Shown piece after piece: positions 1 to 7,565 of a stretch of 64,000 nt of DNA; the first letter of the stretch is position 1; the number at the start of each line of letters is the position of its first letter. The notes below the pieces were generated by a model. That model had not been told where the DNA came from and did not search any database. It saw only the letters and a program-made list of their open reading frames with translations. The position numbers and the translations under genes are program-made. Source of the DNA: Mesorhizobium sp. WSM4313 (GTDB taxonomy: Bacteria; Pseudomonadota; Alphaproteobacteria; Rhizobiales; Rhizobiaceae). Location: contig NZ_NSFT01000007.1 in NCBI RefSeq assembly GCF_002294725.1, forward strand, positions 124,001 to 188,000, read 5' to 3'.

Positions 1-15
1 TTGAGGAGCACAGCG

Positions 16-810
16 ATGAACGGTTTGGCCGGTCGCAATTCACAAACGCGCGCCATCGTCACGGGCGGCGCGCAGGGCATCGGCTTCGCGGTTGCGGAAG
101 CCTTGGCCGATGAGGGCTGCCGCGCGCTGGCCTTGATCGGGCGCTCGCAGGAAAAGGGCGACAGGGCGGTCGCGGCGCTGAAGAAGAACGGCGTCGATGC
201 CATCTTCATCAGCGCCGATGTTGCCAAGGTCGCCGACTGCAAGCGCGCCGTCGAGACCGCGATCGAGCATTTCGGAACGCTGAACGCGCTGGTCAACGCC
301 GCCGCCACTTCCGCGCGAGGGTCGCTGGTGGAGACATCGGAAGAACTCTTCGACCAAATCTTCGACACCAATGTGCGCGGCCCCTTCTTCCTGATGCAGG
401 GCCTTGTCGCGCATCTCCTGGAGCGCAAGGCTCCGGGCTCGATCGTCAACGTGCTGTCGATGTCGGCGCATGCCGGCCAGTCCTTCCTGACGCCCTATTC
501 GACCAGCAAGGGCGCGCTGATGACGCTGACCAAGAACGTCGCGAGCGCTTATCGGCGGAACCGCATCCGCTGCAATGCGGTGCTGCCGGGATGGATGGAC
601 ACCGAGGGCGAGGCGATCGTGCAGAAGAAATGGCACGGAGCGTCGGATGACTGGTTGGAGAAGGCCGAGGCCGCGCAGCCCATGGGCCAGTTGGTCAAGC
701 CCGCGCAGCTTGCCCGGCTGATCACCTATATGCTGAGCCCGCAGGCGGGCGTCATGACCGGCTCGCTGGTCGACTATGATCAGAATATTGCCGGGGTGGT
801 GGGAGAGTAA
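16..810 (+). CDS. SDR-family NAD(P)-dependent oxidoreductase
   Basis: A 264-residue classical short-chain dehydrogenase/reductase. The cofactor-binding TGGAQGIG lies at residues 16-23 and the catalytic YSTSK at about 161-165, with the serine region (NVLSMSA) about 15 residues before it. The ATG at 16 is chosen because GAGGAG at 3-8 gives a well-spaced ribosome binding site; the same frame is open back to the window edge. The family usually oxidises a secondary alcohol of a sugar, polyol or hydroxyacid, but the substrate cannot be read from sequence. It is probably the last gene of an operon that starts left of the window. A perfect hairpin follows 22 bases after the stop. Confidence 0.9.
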   Translation: MNGLAGRNSQTRAIVTGGAQGIGFAVAEALADEGCRALALIGRSQEKGDRAVAALKKNGVDAIFISADVAKVADCKRAVETAIEHFGTLNALVNAAATSARGSLVETSEELFDQIFDTNVRGPFFLMQGLVAHLLERKAPGSIVNVLSMSAHAGQSFLTPYSTSKGALMTLTKNVASAYRRNRIRCNAVLPGWMDTEGEAIVQKKWHGASDDWLEKAEAAQPMGQLVKPAQLARLITYMLSPQAGVMTGSLVDYDQNIAGVVGE

Positions 811-832
811 GAGCCGGCGCTGCGGCCAGCCC

Positions 833-884
833 TTTCTCCCCGTCACTATACGGGGAGAAATGCCCGGCAGGGCAATGAGGGGCA
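833..884. repeat. Palindromic intergenic repeat, possible terminator
   Basis: TTTCTCCCCGT (833-843) pairs perfectly with ACGGGGAGAAA (850-860) around a 6-base loop, and a second short G/C-rich dyad follows (tgcccggcagggca). It resembles the small palindromic repeats common between rhizobial genes. Its position just after the SDR gene would let it end or stabilise that transcript, although there is no long T run. Confidence 0.55.
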
Positions 885-968
885 GAGCCAGCATTGACAA
901 TTGGCATTTCCCAGCCCCGCCGTCGCTGTTTCAGGCGATCACCTTCAGAGGGCAGCCTCAACAGGCGC

Positions 969-997
969 GTGACAAGCGCTTCGGCATCGACTATATG
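969..997 (+). promoter_or_regulatory. Candidate promoter of the aromatic leader and DAHP synthase
   Basis: GTGACA (969-974) and TATATG (992-997) are separated by exactly 17 bases. Initiation 7 bases after the -10 box would fall on the A of the ATG at 1004, giving a leaderless leader-peptide mRNA. Support comes from the absence of any Shine-Dalgarno sequence before either in-frame ATG (995 or 1004). Prediction only. Confidence 0.5.
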
Positions 998-1003
998 AAC
1001 CGC

Positions 1004-1078
1004 ATGATCCACCTGACCGCCTCGTTTTGGTACTTTTATTTCAGCTCGCTGGCGGCGGGAGGATTGCGCTCGATCTGA
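1004..1078 (+). CDS. Aromatic leader peptide (attenuator peptide) upstream of DAHP synthase
   Basis: A 24-codon open frame with six consecutive aromatic codons, Phe-Trp-Tyr-Phe-Tyr-Phe, at residues 8-13 (1025-1042), followed by a stop at 1076-1078. An in-frame ATG also exists at 995, but it would lie inside the predicted -10 box and has no ribosome binding site. The peptide would make ribosomes pause when charged Phe, Tyr or Trp tRNA is scarce, which fits control of the first shared step of aromatic amino acid synthesis. Rhizobial trp leader transcripts are known to start at the leader ATG, so a leaderless peptide here has a precedent. Too short for routine gene callers. Confidence 0.8.
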   Translation: MIHLTASFWYFYFSSLAAGGLRSI

Positions 1079-1128
1079 AAACTCCAGATCAAAAAATCCG
1101 ACAAGCCGCCAGACCTGGCGGCTTTTTT
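1049..1128 (+). terminator. Attenuator: antiterminator/terminator switch before DAHP synthase
   Basis: The terminator stem is GCCGCC (1105-1110) with GGCGGC (1117-1122), extended by A-T pairs on both sides and followed by six T (1123-1128). The octamer CTGGCGGC of the terminator's 3' arm (1115-1122) occurs identically at 1049-1056, just after the aromatic codons, so that upstream segment can capture 1105-1112 and form the antiterminator. A ribosome stalled on FWYFYF leaves 1049-1056 free; one that reaches the stop at 1076 covers it. CCGCC at 1017-1021 could pair with 1051-1055 as the pause hairpin. A further 6-bp hairpin, GATCTG/CAGATC, lies at 1072-1090. Confidence 0.8.
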
Positions 1129-1168
1129 GTTTCAGCCGGCAGGTCTCCTAAACCAGGAGCAGAAAGCC

Positions 1169-2260
1169 GTGTTGACCACCACAGACGACCTTCGGGTCAC
1201 CGAAATCAGAGCCTTGAGCACGCCGGACGAGGTGATGCGCGAGATACCGCGCTCGCTCACCGCGACGCGCACCGTCGCCGCCTCGCGCAACGCCATCCAT
1301 TCGATCCTCTCGGGGGCCGACGATCGACTGCTTGTCATCGTCGGCCCATGTTCCATCCACGATCCGGTCGCGGCCGTTGACTATGCCAGCCGTCTGGCGG
1401 CGCTGCGCGAGGCCCTGGCCGACCGGCTCGAGATCGTCATGCGCGTCTATTTTGAAAAGCCGCGCACCACGGTCGGCTGGAAGGGCCTGATCAACGATCC
1501 CGACCTCGACGGCAGCTTCAACATCGAAAAGGGGCTGCGCATGGCGCGCAACGTTCTGTCGGCCGTCAACAATCTCGGCCTGCCGGCGGCGACCGAGTTC
1601 CTCGACATGACCATCCCGCAATACATCGCCGACCTCGTCGCCTGGGGCGCCATCGGCGCCCGCACCGCCGAAAGCCAGATCCATCGCGAGCTGGCCTCGG
1701 GCCTGTCCTGCCCGGTCGGCTTCAAGAACGGCACCGACGGCAATCTCAGGATCGCCGGCGAGGCGGTGAAGTCCGCCGCCCAGCCGCATCATTTCATGGC
1801 GGTGACCAAGGGCGGCCGCAGCGCCATCGCAGCGACCACCGGCAACGAGGATTGCCATGTCATCCTGCGTGGCGGCATCGCGCCGAACTATGATGCCGCA
1901 AGCGTCGAGGCCTCCGCGGCCGAGCTCGTCCGCATCGGCGTCGCGCCGCGGCTGATGATCGACGTCAGCCATGCCAACAGCGCCAAGAAGCCGGAGAACC
2001 AGCCGAAGGTCGCGCATGACGTTGCGGGCCAGGTTGCCGCGGGCGACGAGCGCATCATCGGCGTCATGATCGAGAGCAATCTCGTCGCCGGCCGGCAGGA
2101 CGTCGTGCCCGGCAAGCCGCTGGTCTACGGCCAGAGCATCACCGACGGCTGCATCGACTGGGCGACCACGGAAACGGTGCTGCACGGCCTCGCCGGCGCC
2201 GTCGAATGGCGCCGGTCCGTGAAGCGCGAAATGCTCGCCAGCCGTCAGGGTGCGGCTTGA
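1169..2260 (+). CDS. aroG: 3-deoxy-7-phosphoheptulonate (DAHP) synthase, class I AroF/G/H type
   Basis: A 363-residue class I DAHP synthase, which joins phosphoenolpyruvate and erythrose 4-phosphate in the first step of the shikimate pathway in the cytoplasm. Family hallmarks include VGPCSIHDP near residues 58-66, FEKPRTTVGWKG (PEP and metal site) and FKNGTDG near 185. The GTG at 1169 is chosen because AGGAG at 1155-1159 sits 9 bases upstream; a TTG at 1172 is the only near rival, and starts further upstream would lie in the attenuator. The symbol aroG is by type only: aroF, aroG and aroH cannot be separated here. Expression is probably set by the upstream aromatic leader. Feedback specificity is not readable. 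Confidence 0.93.
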   Translation: MLTTTDDLRVTEIRALSTPDEVMREIPRSLTATRTVAASRNAIHSILSGADDRLLVIVGPCSIHDPVAAVDYASRLAALREALADRLEIVMRVYFEKPRTTVGWKGLINDPDLDGSFNIEKGLRMARNVLSAVNNLGLPAATEFLDMTIPQYIADLVAWGAIGARTAESQIHRELASGLSCPVGFKNGTDGNLRIAGEAVKSAAQPHHFMAVTKGGRSAIAATTGNEDCHVILRGGIAPNYDAASVEASAAELVRIGVAPRLMIDVSHANSAKKPENQPKVAHDVAGQVAAGDERIIGVMIESNLVAGRQDVVPGKPLVYGQSITDGCIDWATTETVLHGLAGAVEWRRSVKREMLASRQGAA

Positions 2261-2270
2261 GCGAAATGGA

Positions 2271-2294
2271 GAGGGCGGCGATCACGCCGCCCTC
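2271..2294. terminator. Hairpin between convergent aroG and the LysE-type gene
   Basis: GAGGGCGGCG (2271-2280) and CGCCGCCCTC (2285-2294) form a perfect 10-bp stem with the loop atca. It lies between convergent genes and includes the stop codon of the LysE-type gene. Both flanks have only short A/T runs, so it is a terminator candidate, not a canonical one. Confidence 0.5.
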
Positions 2295-2917
2295 AAACCT
2301 TCCCACGCCGTGAATATCGAGACCGCGAACAGCAGCAGCCCTGCCATGCGCCCGGCGAGAACGGTAGCGTGGGGATTGGCCACAAGCATCTGCCTGCTGC
2401 GCCCCGCCGTGACGGCGAGCCCGCCATAGATCGCGGCTTGCGTGGCGACCGTCAGCAATCCCATGATCGTCGCCTGCATCCAGATCGGACCGTAAGCCGG
2501 CTTCAGGAATTGCGGATAGACGGCAAGGATGAAGAGATAGGCCTTCGGATTGATCAGGCAGGTGACCAGGCCCTGGCGAAACGCCTTCCAAGCCGAGCGG
2601 CTCCCGGTTGGTCCGTTGTCGCCGACGATGATCGAGCTGCGCATCAGCGAAATGCCGATATAGGCCATGTAGGCGGCGCCGGCGATCAGCAGCGGCGTGA
2701 ACAGGATCGGCACGAAATGCATGAGCAGGCCGACGCCGATCGCCCCGTTCAGCGTGTGCACGGCGCCTCCGAGCATAATGCCGGCGGTGGCGGCCAGGCC
2801 CCTGTTGCTGCCGCCGGTCAGCGCATTGGCCAGCACGAACAGCATGTCCATGCCCGGAACGGCGATGATGCCGAACAGAAGCACGAAGAACAGCCAGAGA
2901 TTTTCGCCATAGCTCAT
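2282..2917 (-). CDS. LysE/RhtB-family amino acid exporter
   Basis: A 211-residue inner-membrane protein of the LysE/RhtB superfamily, normally 200-215 residues with about six helices, exporting amino acids or related small metabolites. The family motif appears as PGMDM at residues 21-25 (usual form PGP), followed by a glycine-rich stretch (TGGSNRGLAATAGIMLGG). The ATG at 2917 gives the normal length. An open frame continues upstream to 3025 but would run through a perfect operator-like palindrome and encode a non-membrane extension. It is divergent from a WYL regulator 125 bp away, the common exporter/regulator arrangement. Substrate unknown. Confidence 0.85.
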   Translation of the reverse strand: MSYGENLWLFFVLLFGIIAVPGMDMLFVLANALTGGSNRGLAATAGIMLGGAVHTLNGAIGVGLLMHFVPILFTPLLIAGAAYMAYIGISLMRSSIIVGDNGPTGSRSAWKAFRQGLVTCLINPKAYLFILAVYPQFLKPAYGPIWMQATIMGLLTVATQAAIYGGLAVTAGRSRQMLVANPHATVLAGRMAGLLLFAVSIFTAWEGLRAA

Positions 2918-3022
2918 GTCAGTTGCCTGTCGCATCATCCGCCTGCACGCAAAGGAATCTGTTGATTTCAAGCGGGTAGGCGGCCTTATAGGGCATTCCA
3001 ACTGACGGAGGTGTGTCAGTTG
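2918..3022. promoter_or_regulatory. Predicted operator region of the WYL regulator
   Basis: CAACTGAC (2999-3006) and GTCAGTTG (3015-3022) form a perfect 8-bp inverted repeat with an 8-base spacer. A third copy of the half-site, GTCAGTTG, lies at 2918-2925 directly before the exporter start codon. The three half-sites between the divergent genes suggest cooperative binding by the adjacent regulator. Confidence 0.55.
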
Positions 3023-3042
3023 CATTTCAGCCGGGTGAGAAA

Positions 3043-3747
3043 ATGCGCAAGGCCTCGCGCCTGTTCGAGATCATCCAGATTCTGCGGCTGGCCAGGAAGC
3101 CGGTGACGGCGGCGACGATCGCCGAGCGGCTGGAAGTGACCGTACGCTCGGTCTATCGCGACATCGCGGCCCTGCAGGCGATGCGCGTGCCGATCGAGGG
3201 AGGGCGCGGCATCGGCTACATCTTGCGACCAGGCTTCGACCTGCCGCCGCTGATGTTTTCCATCGAGGAGATGGAAGCGATCGTCCTGTCGCTGGCGCTG
3301 CTGGAGCGCACGGGCGACGACGAACTCAAGCAGGCTGCGAAACGCGTCGGCGCCAAGATCGCCGGCGCCGTGCCGCAGCCTTTGCGGCAGACGCTCGACG
3401 CCAACGCCCTCCATGCCTGGGGCTTTGCAGCACCCTCCGCGTCGGCCGTCGACCTCGCTTTGGTCCGCCGCGCCATCCGCGACGAGGAGAAACTCAGCCT
3501 CTCTTATCGCGACGAGGCGGGACGTCCGACCGGCCGCATCATCCGCCCGGTCGCCCTGATCTATTATGCCGAAACGGCCAACATCGTGGCCTGGTGCGAG
3601 TTGCGCCAGGCCATCCGCAATTTCCGCAGCGACCGCATCGAGGATTGCCGGTTGACCGGCCAATGGTTCAAGGGCGAAGGCGACCGACTGCGGCAGGTGT
3701 GGGTCGACGGCTGGGAGATCAATGCCTCGGTGGCCGCCGGCAACTGA
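3043..3747 (+). CDS. YafY-type transcriptional regulator (HTH plus WYL domain)
   Basis: A 234-residue regulator. An HTH_11-type winged helix (MRKASRLFEIIQILRLAR, then the recognition part EVTVRSVYRDIAAL) fills residues 1-60, and a WYL ligand-sensing domain lies at about 125-225, including the FRSDRIEDC stretch typical of its end. The ATG at 3043 with GTGAG just upstream matches family starts; a GTG at 3013 lies in the spacer of the operator palindrome and is rejected. It is divergent from the LysE-type exporter and probably controls it and itself. WYL domains often respond to small metabolites or nucleic acid; the ligand is unknown. Confidence 0.85.
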   Translation: MRKASRLFEIIQILRLARKPVTAATIAERLEVTVRSVYRDIAALQAMRVPIEGGRGIGYILRPGFDLPPLMFSIEEMEAIVLSLALLERTGDDELKQAAKRVGAKIAGAVPQPLRQTLDANALHAWGFAAPSASAVDLALVRRAIRDEEKLSLSYRDEAGRPTGRIIRPVALIYYAETANIVAWCELRQAIRNFRSDRIEDCRLTGQWFKGEGDRLRQVWVDGWEINASVAAGN

Positions 3748-3767
3748 CGCGTTGCCGGCCTTGTATC

Positions 3768-4568
3768 TCAGGGAACGATGCCGCGGCAGGCCCAGGCGAC
3801 ATTGGCGAAGGATCGCGAGCCATCCGGCCGGCCGGCTTGATAGGCATCGCGGACGGCGGCCTCGACACGCTCCCGCTCGGCTGCATCCAATGTGGTCATA
3901 TATTTGCCGAGCGGGCCTTCGCCAGCGCCGATCGGCGTCCAGAAGTCGTCGAAATCCGCGTAGTCCATGCGGATCATCAGCTCGGCCTCGGTGACATCGA
4001 CGAGACCCTGCTCGACAAAGGTCCGCTTCATCTCACCCGGCTGCATCATCGGCTGGAAGCAATAGCGGCTGCGCAGCTGACGCCCGCTTTCGCTGAGCGC
4101 CGCGACAGTGTCGATCATCATGCGCATGCCGGTCATGCCGCCGTAATGGTCCCAGACTACGGCCGCGACCACGCCGCCCGGCCGCGTCACGCGGCGCATC
4201 TCGGCCACCGCCTTGCCGGCCTCCGGCACGAAGTGCAGCACCAGCAGCGCCAGCGCGCGGTCGAACGCATTGTCGGCGAACGGCAAGGCGGTGGCATCCG
4301 CCTGCTGGATGGTGACGCGCGGATCGGTGTTCCTCTCCTTCGCCGCCGCGACGAAGACCGGCGAGAAGTCGATGGCCTGGATCTCGGTGAGATCGCCTGA
4401 CTTCGCCAGCTCGAAGGTCAGGCTGCCGGTGCCGCAACCCACGTCGAGGACTTTTTCGCCGCCGGCCAGACCGGCGAAATCGATGAACTTGGGCGCGAGT
4501 CTGCGGCTCCAGCGCCCCATCAGTTGCTCATAGCCCGACGCCGCGTGAACGGTAAAACTTGATGTCAT
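3768..4568 (-). CDS. Class I SAM-dependent methyltransferase
   Basis: A 266-residue Methyltransf_11/25-type enzyme. Motif I VLDVGCGTG is at residues 40-48, followed by the acidic turn (IDFSPVFV) and motif IV with LALLVLHFVPE. The family transfers methyl groups to small molecules, quinones, lipids or macromolecules, and the substrate is not predictable. The ATG at 4568 has GGGAGG nearby upstream. It is convergent with the WYL regulator gene and monocistronic as far as can be seen. Confidence 0.85.
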   Translation of the reverse strand: MTSSFTVHAASGYEQLMGRWSRRLAPKFIDFAGLAGGEKVLDVGCGTGSLTFELAKSGDLTEIQAIDFSPVFVAAAKERNTDPRVTIQQADATALPFADNAFDRALALLVLHFVPEAGKAVAEMRRVTRPGGVVAAVVWDHYGGMTGMRMMIDTVAALSESGRQLRSRYCFQPMMQPGEMKRTFVEQGLVDVTEAELMIRMDYADFDDFWTPIGAGEGPLGKYMTTLDAAERERVEAAVRDAYQAGRPDGSRSFANVAWACRGIVP

Positions 4569-4745
4569 CCCGCCCTCCCTTCGTTGAAGTCAACCTAGAC
4601 TTCCACGGAAGCCATGCCAAGCAGCCAAAGCAGCGGATCGTTCAGTGACCGCACACAAGCGGGGGGCCTGGCGGCCCGGCACGTTGCCGGGACTGTGCGC
4701 AGAAGCTAATATGGCGCCCAACCCTCGCGGATATTGGGGGACGGG

Positions 4746-6149
4746 GTGAGCAAGATCCTGATTTGCGGTGGAGGCGTAATCGGGTTGTGCACCGCGGCCA
4801 TGCTTGGCCGCGATGGTCATGACGTGACGGTCCTCGAGGCTGATCCGGCGGATCGGCCTTCGAGTTCCATTCAAGGATGGGACTGGGAGCGCCCCGGTGT
4901 TGCGCAATTCAGGCAGCCTCATAACCTCAGCTCGCGTTTCCGGATGGTCGCCGACCAGGAGCTGCCGGGGCTGACGGATAAATTGCTGCGCGCCGGCTGC
5001 GTCTGGATGGATTTCTTCGACCTTCGATCGTTGCCCCCGACAATAACGGACAGGGCGCCCCGCCCGGGCGACGAAGCCATGCGCTTCGTCACCGGCAGGC
5101 GGCCGGTGATCGAGTGGGCCGTAGCCGAGATGGCGCAAGCTGCGCCCAATGTGACGGTCCGGCGGGGGATCAAGGTTCGCGAGCTGATCACGGGCGCCTC
5201 AGCCATTCCCGGCGTGCCGCATATTGCGGGCGTTCGCACCACGTCCGGCGAAGAGATTCGCGCCGACCTGGTGATCGATGCGATGGGGCGGCGAAGCCCT
5301 GCCTGCGAATGGATCGTTGCCGCCGGAGGCCGCAGTCCGAACGAGGAAGCCGAGGACAGCAATTTCGTCTATTTCACTCGCTATTTCACGGGCAAGCAGC
5401 GGCCGCGCCGAAAGGGCCGCCTGCTCACTCCGATGGGGCTGTTCTCGATTCTCACGCTGGATGGCGACAACGACACCTGGTCGGTCACTCTGTTCACCTC
5501 CGCGAGAAACAAGGCCATGCGCGCTTTGCGCGACACCGCCACGTTCCACCGTGTCGCTACGGCATGTCCGATGCAGGCCCATTGGCTGGACGGCGAGCCG
5601 ATCACGCATGTCCTGCTGATGGCGGGCGTTCTCGACCGCTACCGGCGGTTTGTCGTCGACGGCCAGCCTGTCGTCACCGGGTTTGCGGCTGTGGCCGATG
5701 CCTGGGCCTGCACCAATCCGTCCGCCGGGCGGGGGTTGAGCGTCGGCCTTCTGCACGCGCAGGTGCTCAGGAATATCGCTCGCCGGCACATCGGCGACCC
5801 TGCTGAATTCTCGCGGGAATACGATGCCGAGACCGAGCGCCAGGTCGGCCCGTTCTATCGCAACCAGATCGCCGCCGACCGTGCCCGGATCGCGGAGATG
5901 AACGCCTTGGCCGACGGCCTTCCTGTTCCGCCGCCGAGTCCGGTCATGGCCCGGCTTTTCGCTGCCGCAAGCGAGGATGCCGACGTGTTTCGCGGCGTGA
6001 TCGAGATCGCCATGTGCGTTTCGCTGCCGCAGGATGTCGTCGCCAGACCGCATGTCGCGGCAAAACTGGCCGAACTGGACGGTCGCCCTTTGCCGCCGAA
6101 TCCCAACATCATCGATCGCGACCGTATGGCATCGCTACTTGCCGGCTGA
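4746..6149 (+). CDS. FAD-dependent oxidoreductase (aromatic-monooxygenase-like)
   Basis: A 467-residue flavoprotein. The N-terminal Rossmann motif GGGVIG lies at residues 8-13, followed by the acidic end of strand 2 (VLEADP). DLVIDAMGRRSP in the middle resembles the second FAD/NAD contact of group A flavin monooxygenases, and VTGFAAVADAWACTNPSAGRGLSVG near residue 320 is the GD-like FAD ribityl motif. The GTG at 4746 follows a G-rich ribosome binding sequence; an in-frame TTG at 4734 is less likely. It probably hydroxylates or dehydrogenates a small organic compound. Neighbours give no pathway, and no reductase gene sits beside it. Confidence 0.75.
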   Translation: MSKILICGGGVIGLCTAAMLGRDGHDVTVLEADPADRPSSSIQGWDWERPGVAQFRQPHNLSSRFRMVADQELPGLTDKLLRAGCVWMDFFDLRSLPPTITDRAPRPGDEAMRFVTGRRPVIEWAVAEMAQAAPNVTVRRGIKVRELITGASAIPGVPHIAGVRTTSGEEIRADLVIDAMGRRSPACEWIVAAGGRSPNEEAEDSNFVYFTRYFTGKQRPRRKGRLLTPMGLFSILTLDGDNDTWSVTLFTSARNKAMRALRDTATFHRVATACPMQAHWLDGEPITHVLLMAGVLDRYRRFVVDGQPVVTGFAAVADAWACTNPSAGRGLSVGLLHAQVLRNIARRHIGDPAEFSREYDAETERQVGPFYRNQIAADRARIAEMNALADGLPVPPPSPVMARLFAAASEDADVFRGVIEIAMCVSLPQDVVARPHVAAKLAELDGRPLPPNPNIIDRDRMASLLAG

Positions 6150-6219
6150 TCTTTTCGCAATCCAGAGTCGACAGGCGGGGTTAAAAGCTTATCGGGGACG
6201 TCGACGACGAAGACTTCGC

Positions 6220-7296
6220 TCACGCAGGCGTCGTTTTGCCGGTCGAGAGAGCGTCGAACACTTCGCCCGTTTCGGCCACGAGCGTTCGCACCAGTTGTCC
6301 GGCCGGAAGCTCCCTGTTCAGCGCCGCCGCCTGCCCATAGAGATGGAAGGCGAAATCCTTGTCGCCGCCGAGCGGAGCGCTGAGCGCGACCATTTGCGGG
6401 AAGTCCGGAACGGGCACCCTGCTCTCCTCCATTTCCAGGGCGTAGCGGGTGCGTCTCGCGCGCGCCGCGCGGCCGGTGAAGGCATCGGTGACCATCGTGT
6501 CCATGTCGGTCGCCGTGCGGATCAGGGCGCGGCGCGGTGCGTCCGTGCCGGCTTCGTCGCAGGACAGGAAGCCGGTGCCGATCTGCACGCCGCTGGCGCC
6601 AAGCGCGAAAGCGGCCGCTATGCCGCGGCCGTCGGCGATGCCTCCCGCGGCAATGACCGGGAGTTCGACGGCATCGACGACCTGGGGAACCAGTGCCATC
6701 GTTCCAACGCCGTCGCCAGGACCATTGGGAGCATGCGAACCGCGGTGACCTCCCGCCTCCCAGCCCTGGGCTATGACCGCGTCGGCTCCACCGTCGGCGA
6801 GCTTGCGCGCCTCGGCGACATTCGTCGCGGTGCCGATGATTGCGATCCCGGCCTGCTTCAGCCTGCCGATGGCAGCCGCATCCGGAATGCCGAAATGAAA
6901 GCTCACGACCGGCGGCTGGATCTCGAGCAGCAGTTCAAGCTTTTCTTCGTCGAAACCTGGTCCGATCGGCGGAAGCCTCCGCGAGGGTTCGCCGAGCGAC
7001 AGCTCCTCATAGTAGGGCCGCAACCTGTCAATGACCTGGGTCAGCACGGCGTCGCGGGTGTCGGGCCTGGGAAAAACAAAGAAGTTGAGGTTGAAGGGAC
7101 GCACGGTCAAGGCGCGCATCTGGCGCGCAACGTTGCGCAGGCCATCCGGCAGCATCGATGCGCATCCGAGCGACCCCAGCCCACCGGCATTGCTCACCGC
7201 GGCGGCGAGTTCCGGCGTCGCCGAGCCCGCCATTGGCGCCTGGATGATCGGATGCTCGATCTTGAAAAGATCGCATAAGCGCCGGTTCGGCCACAT
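6220..7296 (-). CDS. Nitronate monooxygenase (2-nitropropane dioxygenase family)
   Basis: A 358-residue FMN-dependent TIM-barrel protein of the NMO/NPD family, which oxidises alkyl nitronates such as propionate 3-nitronate. Diagnostic features are HPIIQAPMAGSAT near residues 15-27, AQGWEAGGHRG near 178-188 (catalytic histidine region), the AAGGIADGRGIAAAFALGASGVQ phosphate loop, and IGTGFL. The ATG at 7296 has AGGA 9 bases upstream; an upstream in-frame start at 7329 would add a short unsupported extension. The family also includes enoyl-ACP reductase FabK-like enzymes, but the histidine motif favours NMO. Confidence 0.85.
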   Translation of the reverse strand: MWPNRRLCDLFKIEHPIIQAPMAGSATPELAAAVSNAGGLGSLGCASMLPDGLRNVARQMRALTVRPFNLNFFVFPRPDTRDAVLTQVIDRLRPYYEELSLGEPSRRLPPIGPGFDEEKLELLLEIQPPVVSFHFGIPDAAAIGRLKQAGIAIIGTATNVAEARKLADGGADAVIAQGWEAGGHRGSHAPNGPGDGVGTMALVPQVVDAVELPVIAAGGIADGRGIAAAFALGASGVQIGTGFLSCDEAGTDAPRRALIRTATDMDTMVTDAFTGRAARARRTRYALEMEESRVPVPDFPQMVALSAPLGGDKDFAFHLYGQAAALNRELPAGQLVRTLVAETGEVFDALSTGKTTPA

Positions 7297-7356
7297 GAGC
7301 GTTTTTCCTGTTGGAAGGAACACGCACACCCATCATAAGCCGGTCTCGGGGCCGGG

Positions 7357-7545
7357 TCATCGGAATTGTTCGGGTACGCTCCCCACGCTCTCCCGTTCCA
7401 CCAGCGGGCACTCCAGCTTGGTGATCGGATAGCGGCCGCGGCCGGGCGTGGGAGGCGTTTCGAGCTGCTCGATCGCCCATTGGCCCATCGCCAGATGCGG
7501 CAAGGTCGTCAGCGGCGGGAAGTGATGGCGGGCGATCTCCTCGTC
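7357..7545 (-). pseudogene. 3' remnant of a LacI-family regulator gene (partial duplicate)
   Basis: Translating the minus strand gives a C-terminal LacI-family fragment, starting near DEEIARHHFPPL and running through LAMGQWAIEQLETP to a stop at 7357. It nearly duplicates the last 55 or so codons of the intact LacI gene at 8498-9604. Bases 7383-7449 match 8515-8581 exactly; beyond that there are about seven substitutions and two in-frame deletions (6 and 3 bases) over about 165 bases. There is no HTH, no start codon and no ribosome binding site, so it is a relic. It lies 20 bases from the end of the GNAT toxin gene. Confidence 0.85.
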
Positions 7546-7565
7546 ATTGCAGTGGCCTGCACAGC

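Noticed and set aside
894-922. TTGACA at 894-899 as the promoter of the aromatic leader
   Set aside because: No -10-like sequence at the right spacing; the 16-18-base window is C/G only.
1148-2185. Large minus-strand open frame opposite the DAHP synthase gene
   Set aside because: Shadow of a high-GC coding gene; the real gene has family motifs and a leader, while the shadow has no ribosome binding site or recognisable domain.
2918-3025. Longer N-terminus for the LysE-type exporter (start at 3025)
   Set aside because: It would run through a perfect operator palindrome and gives a non-membrane extension absent from the family.
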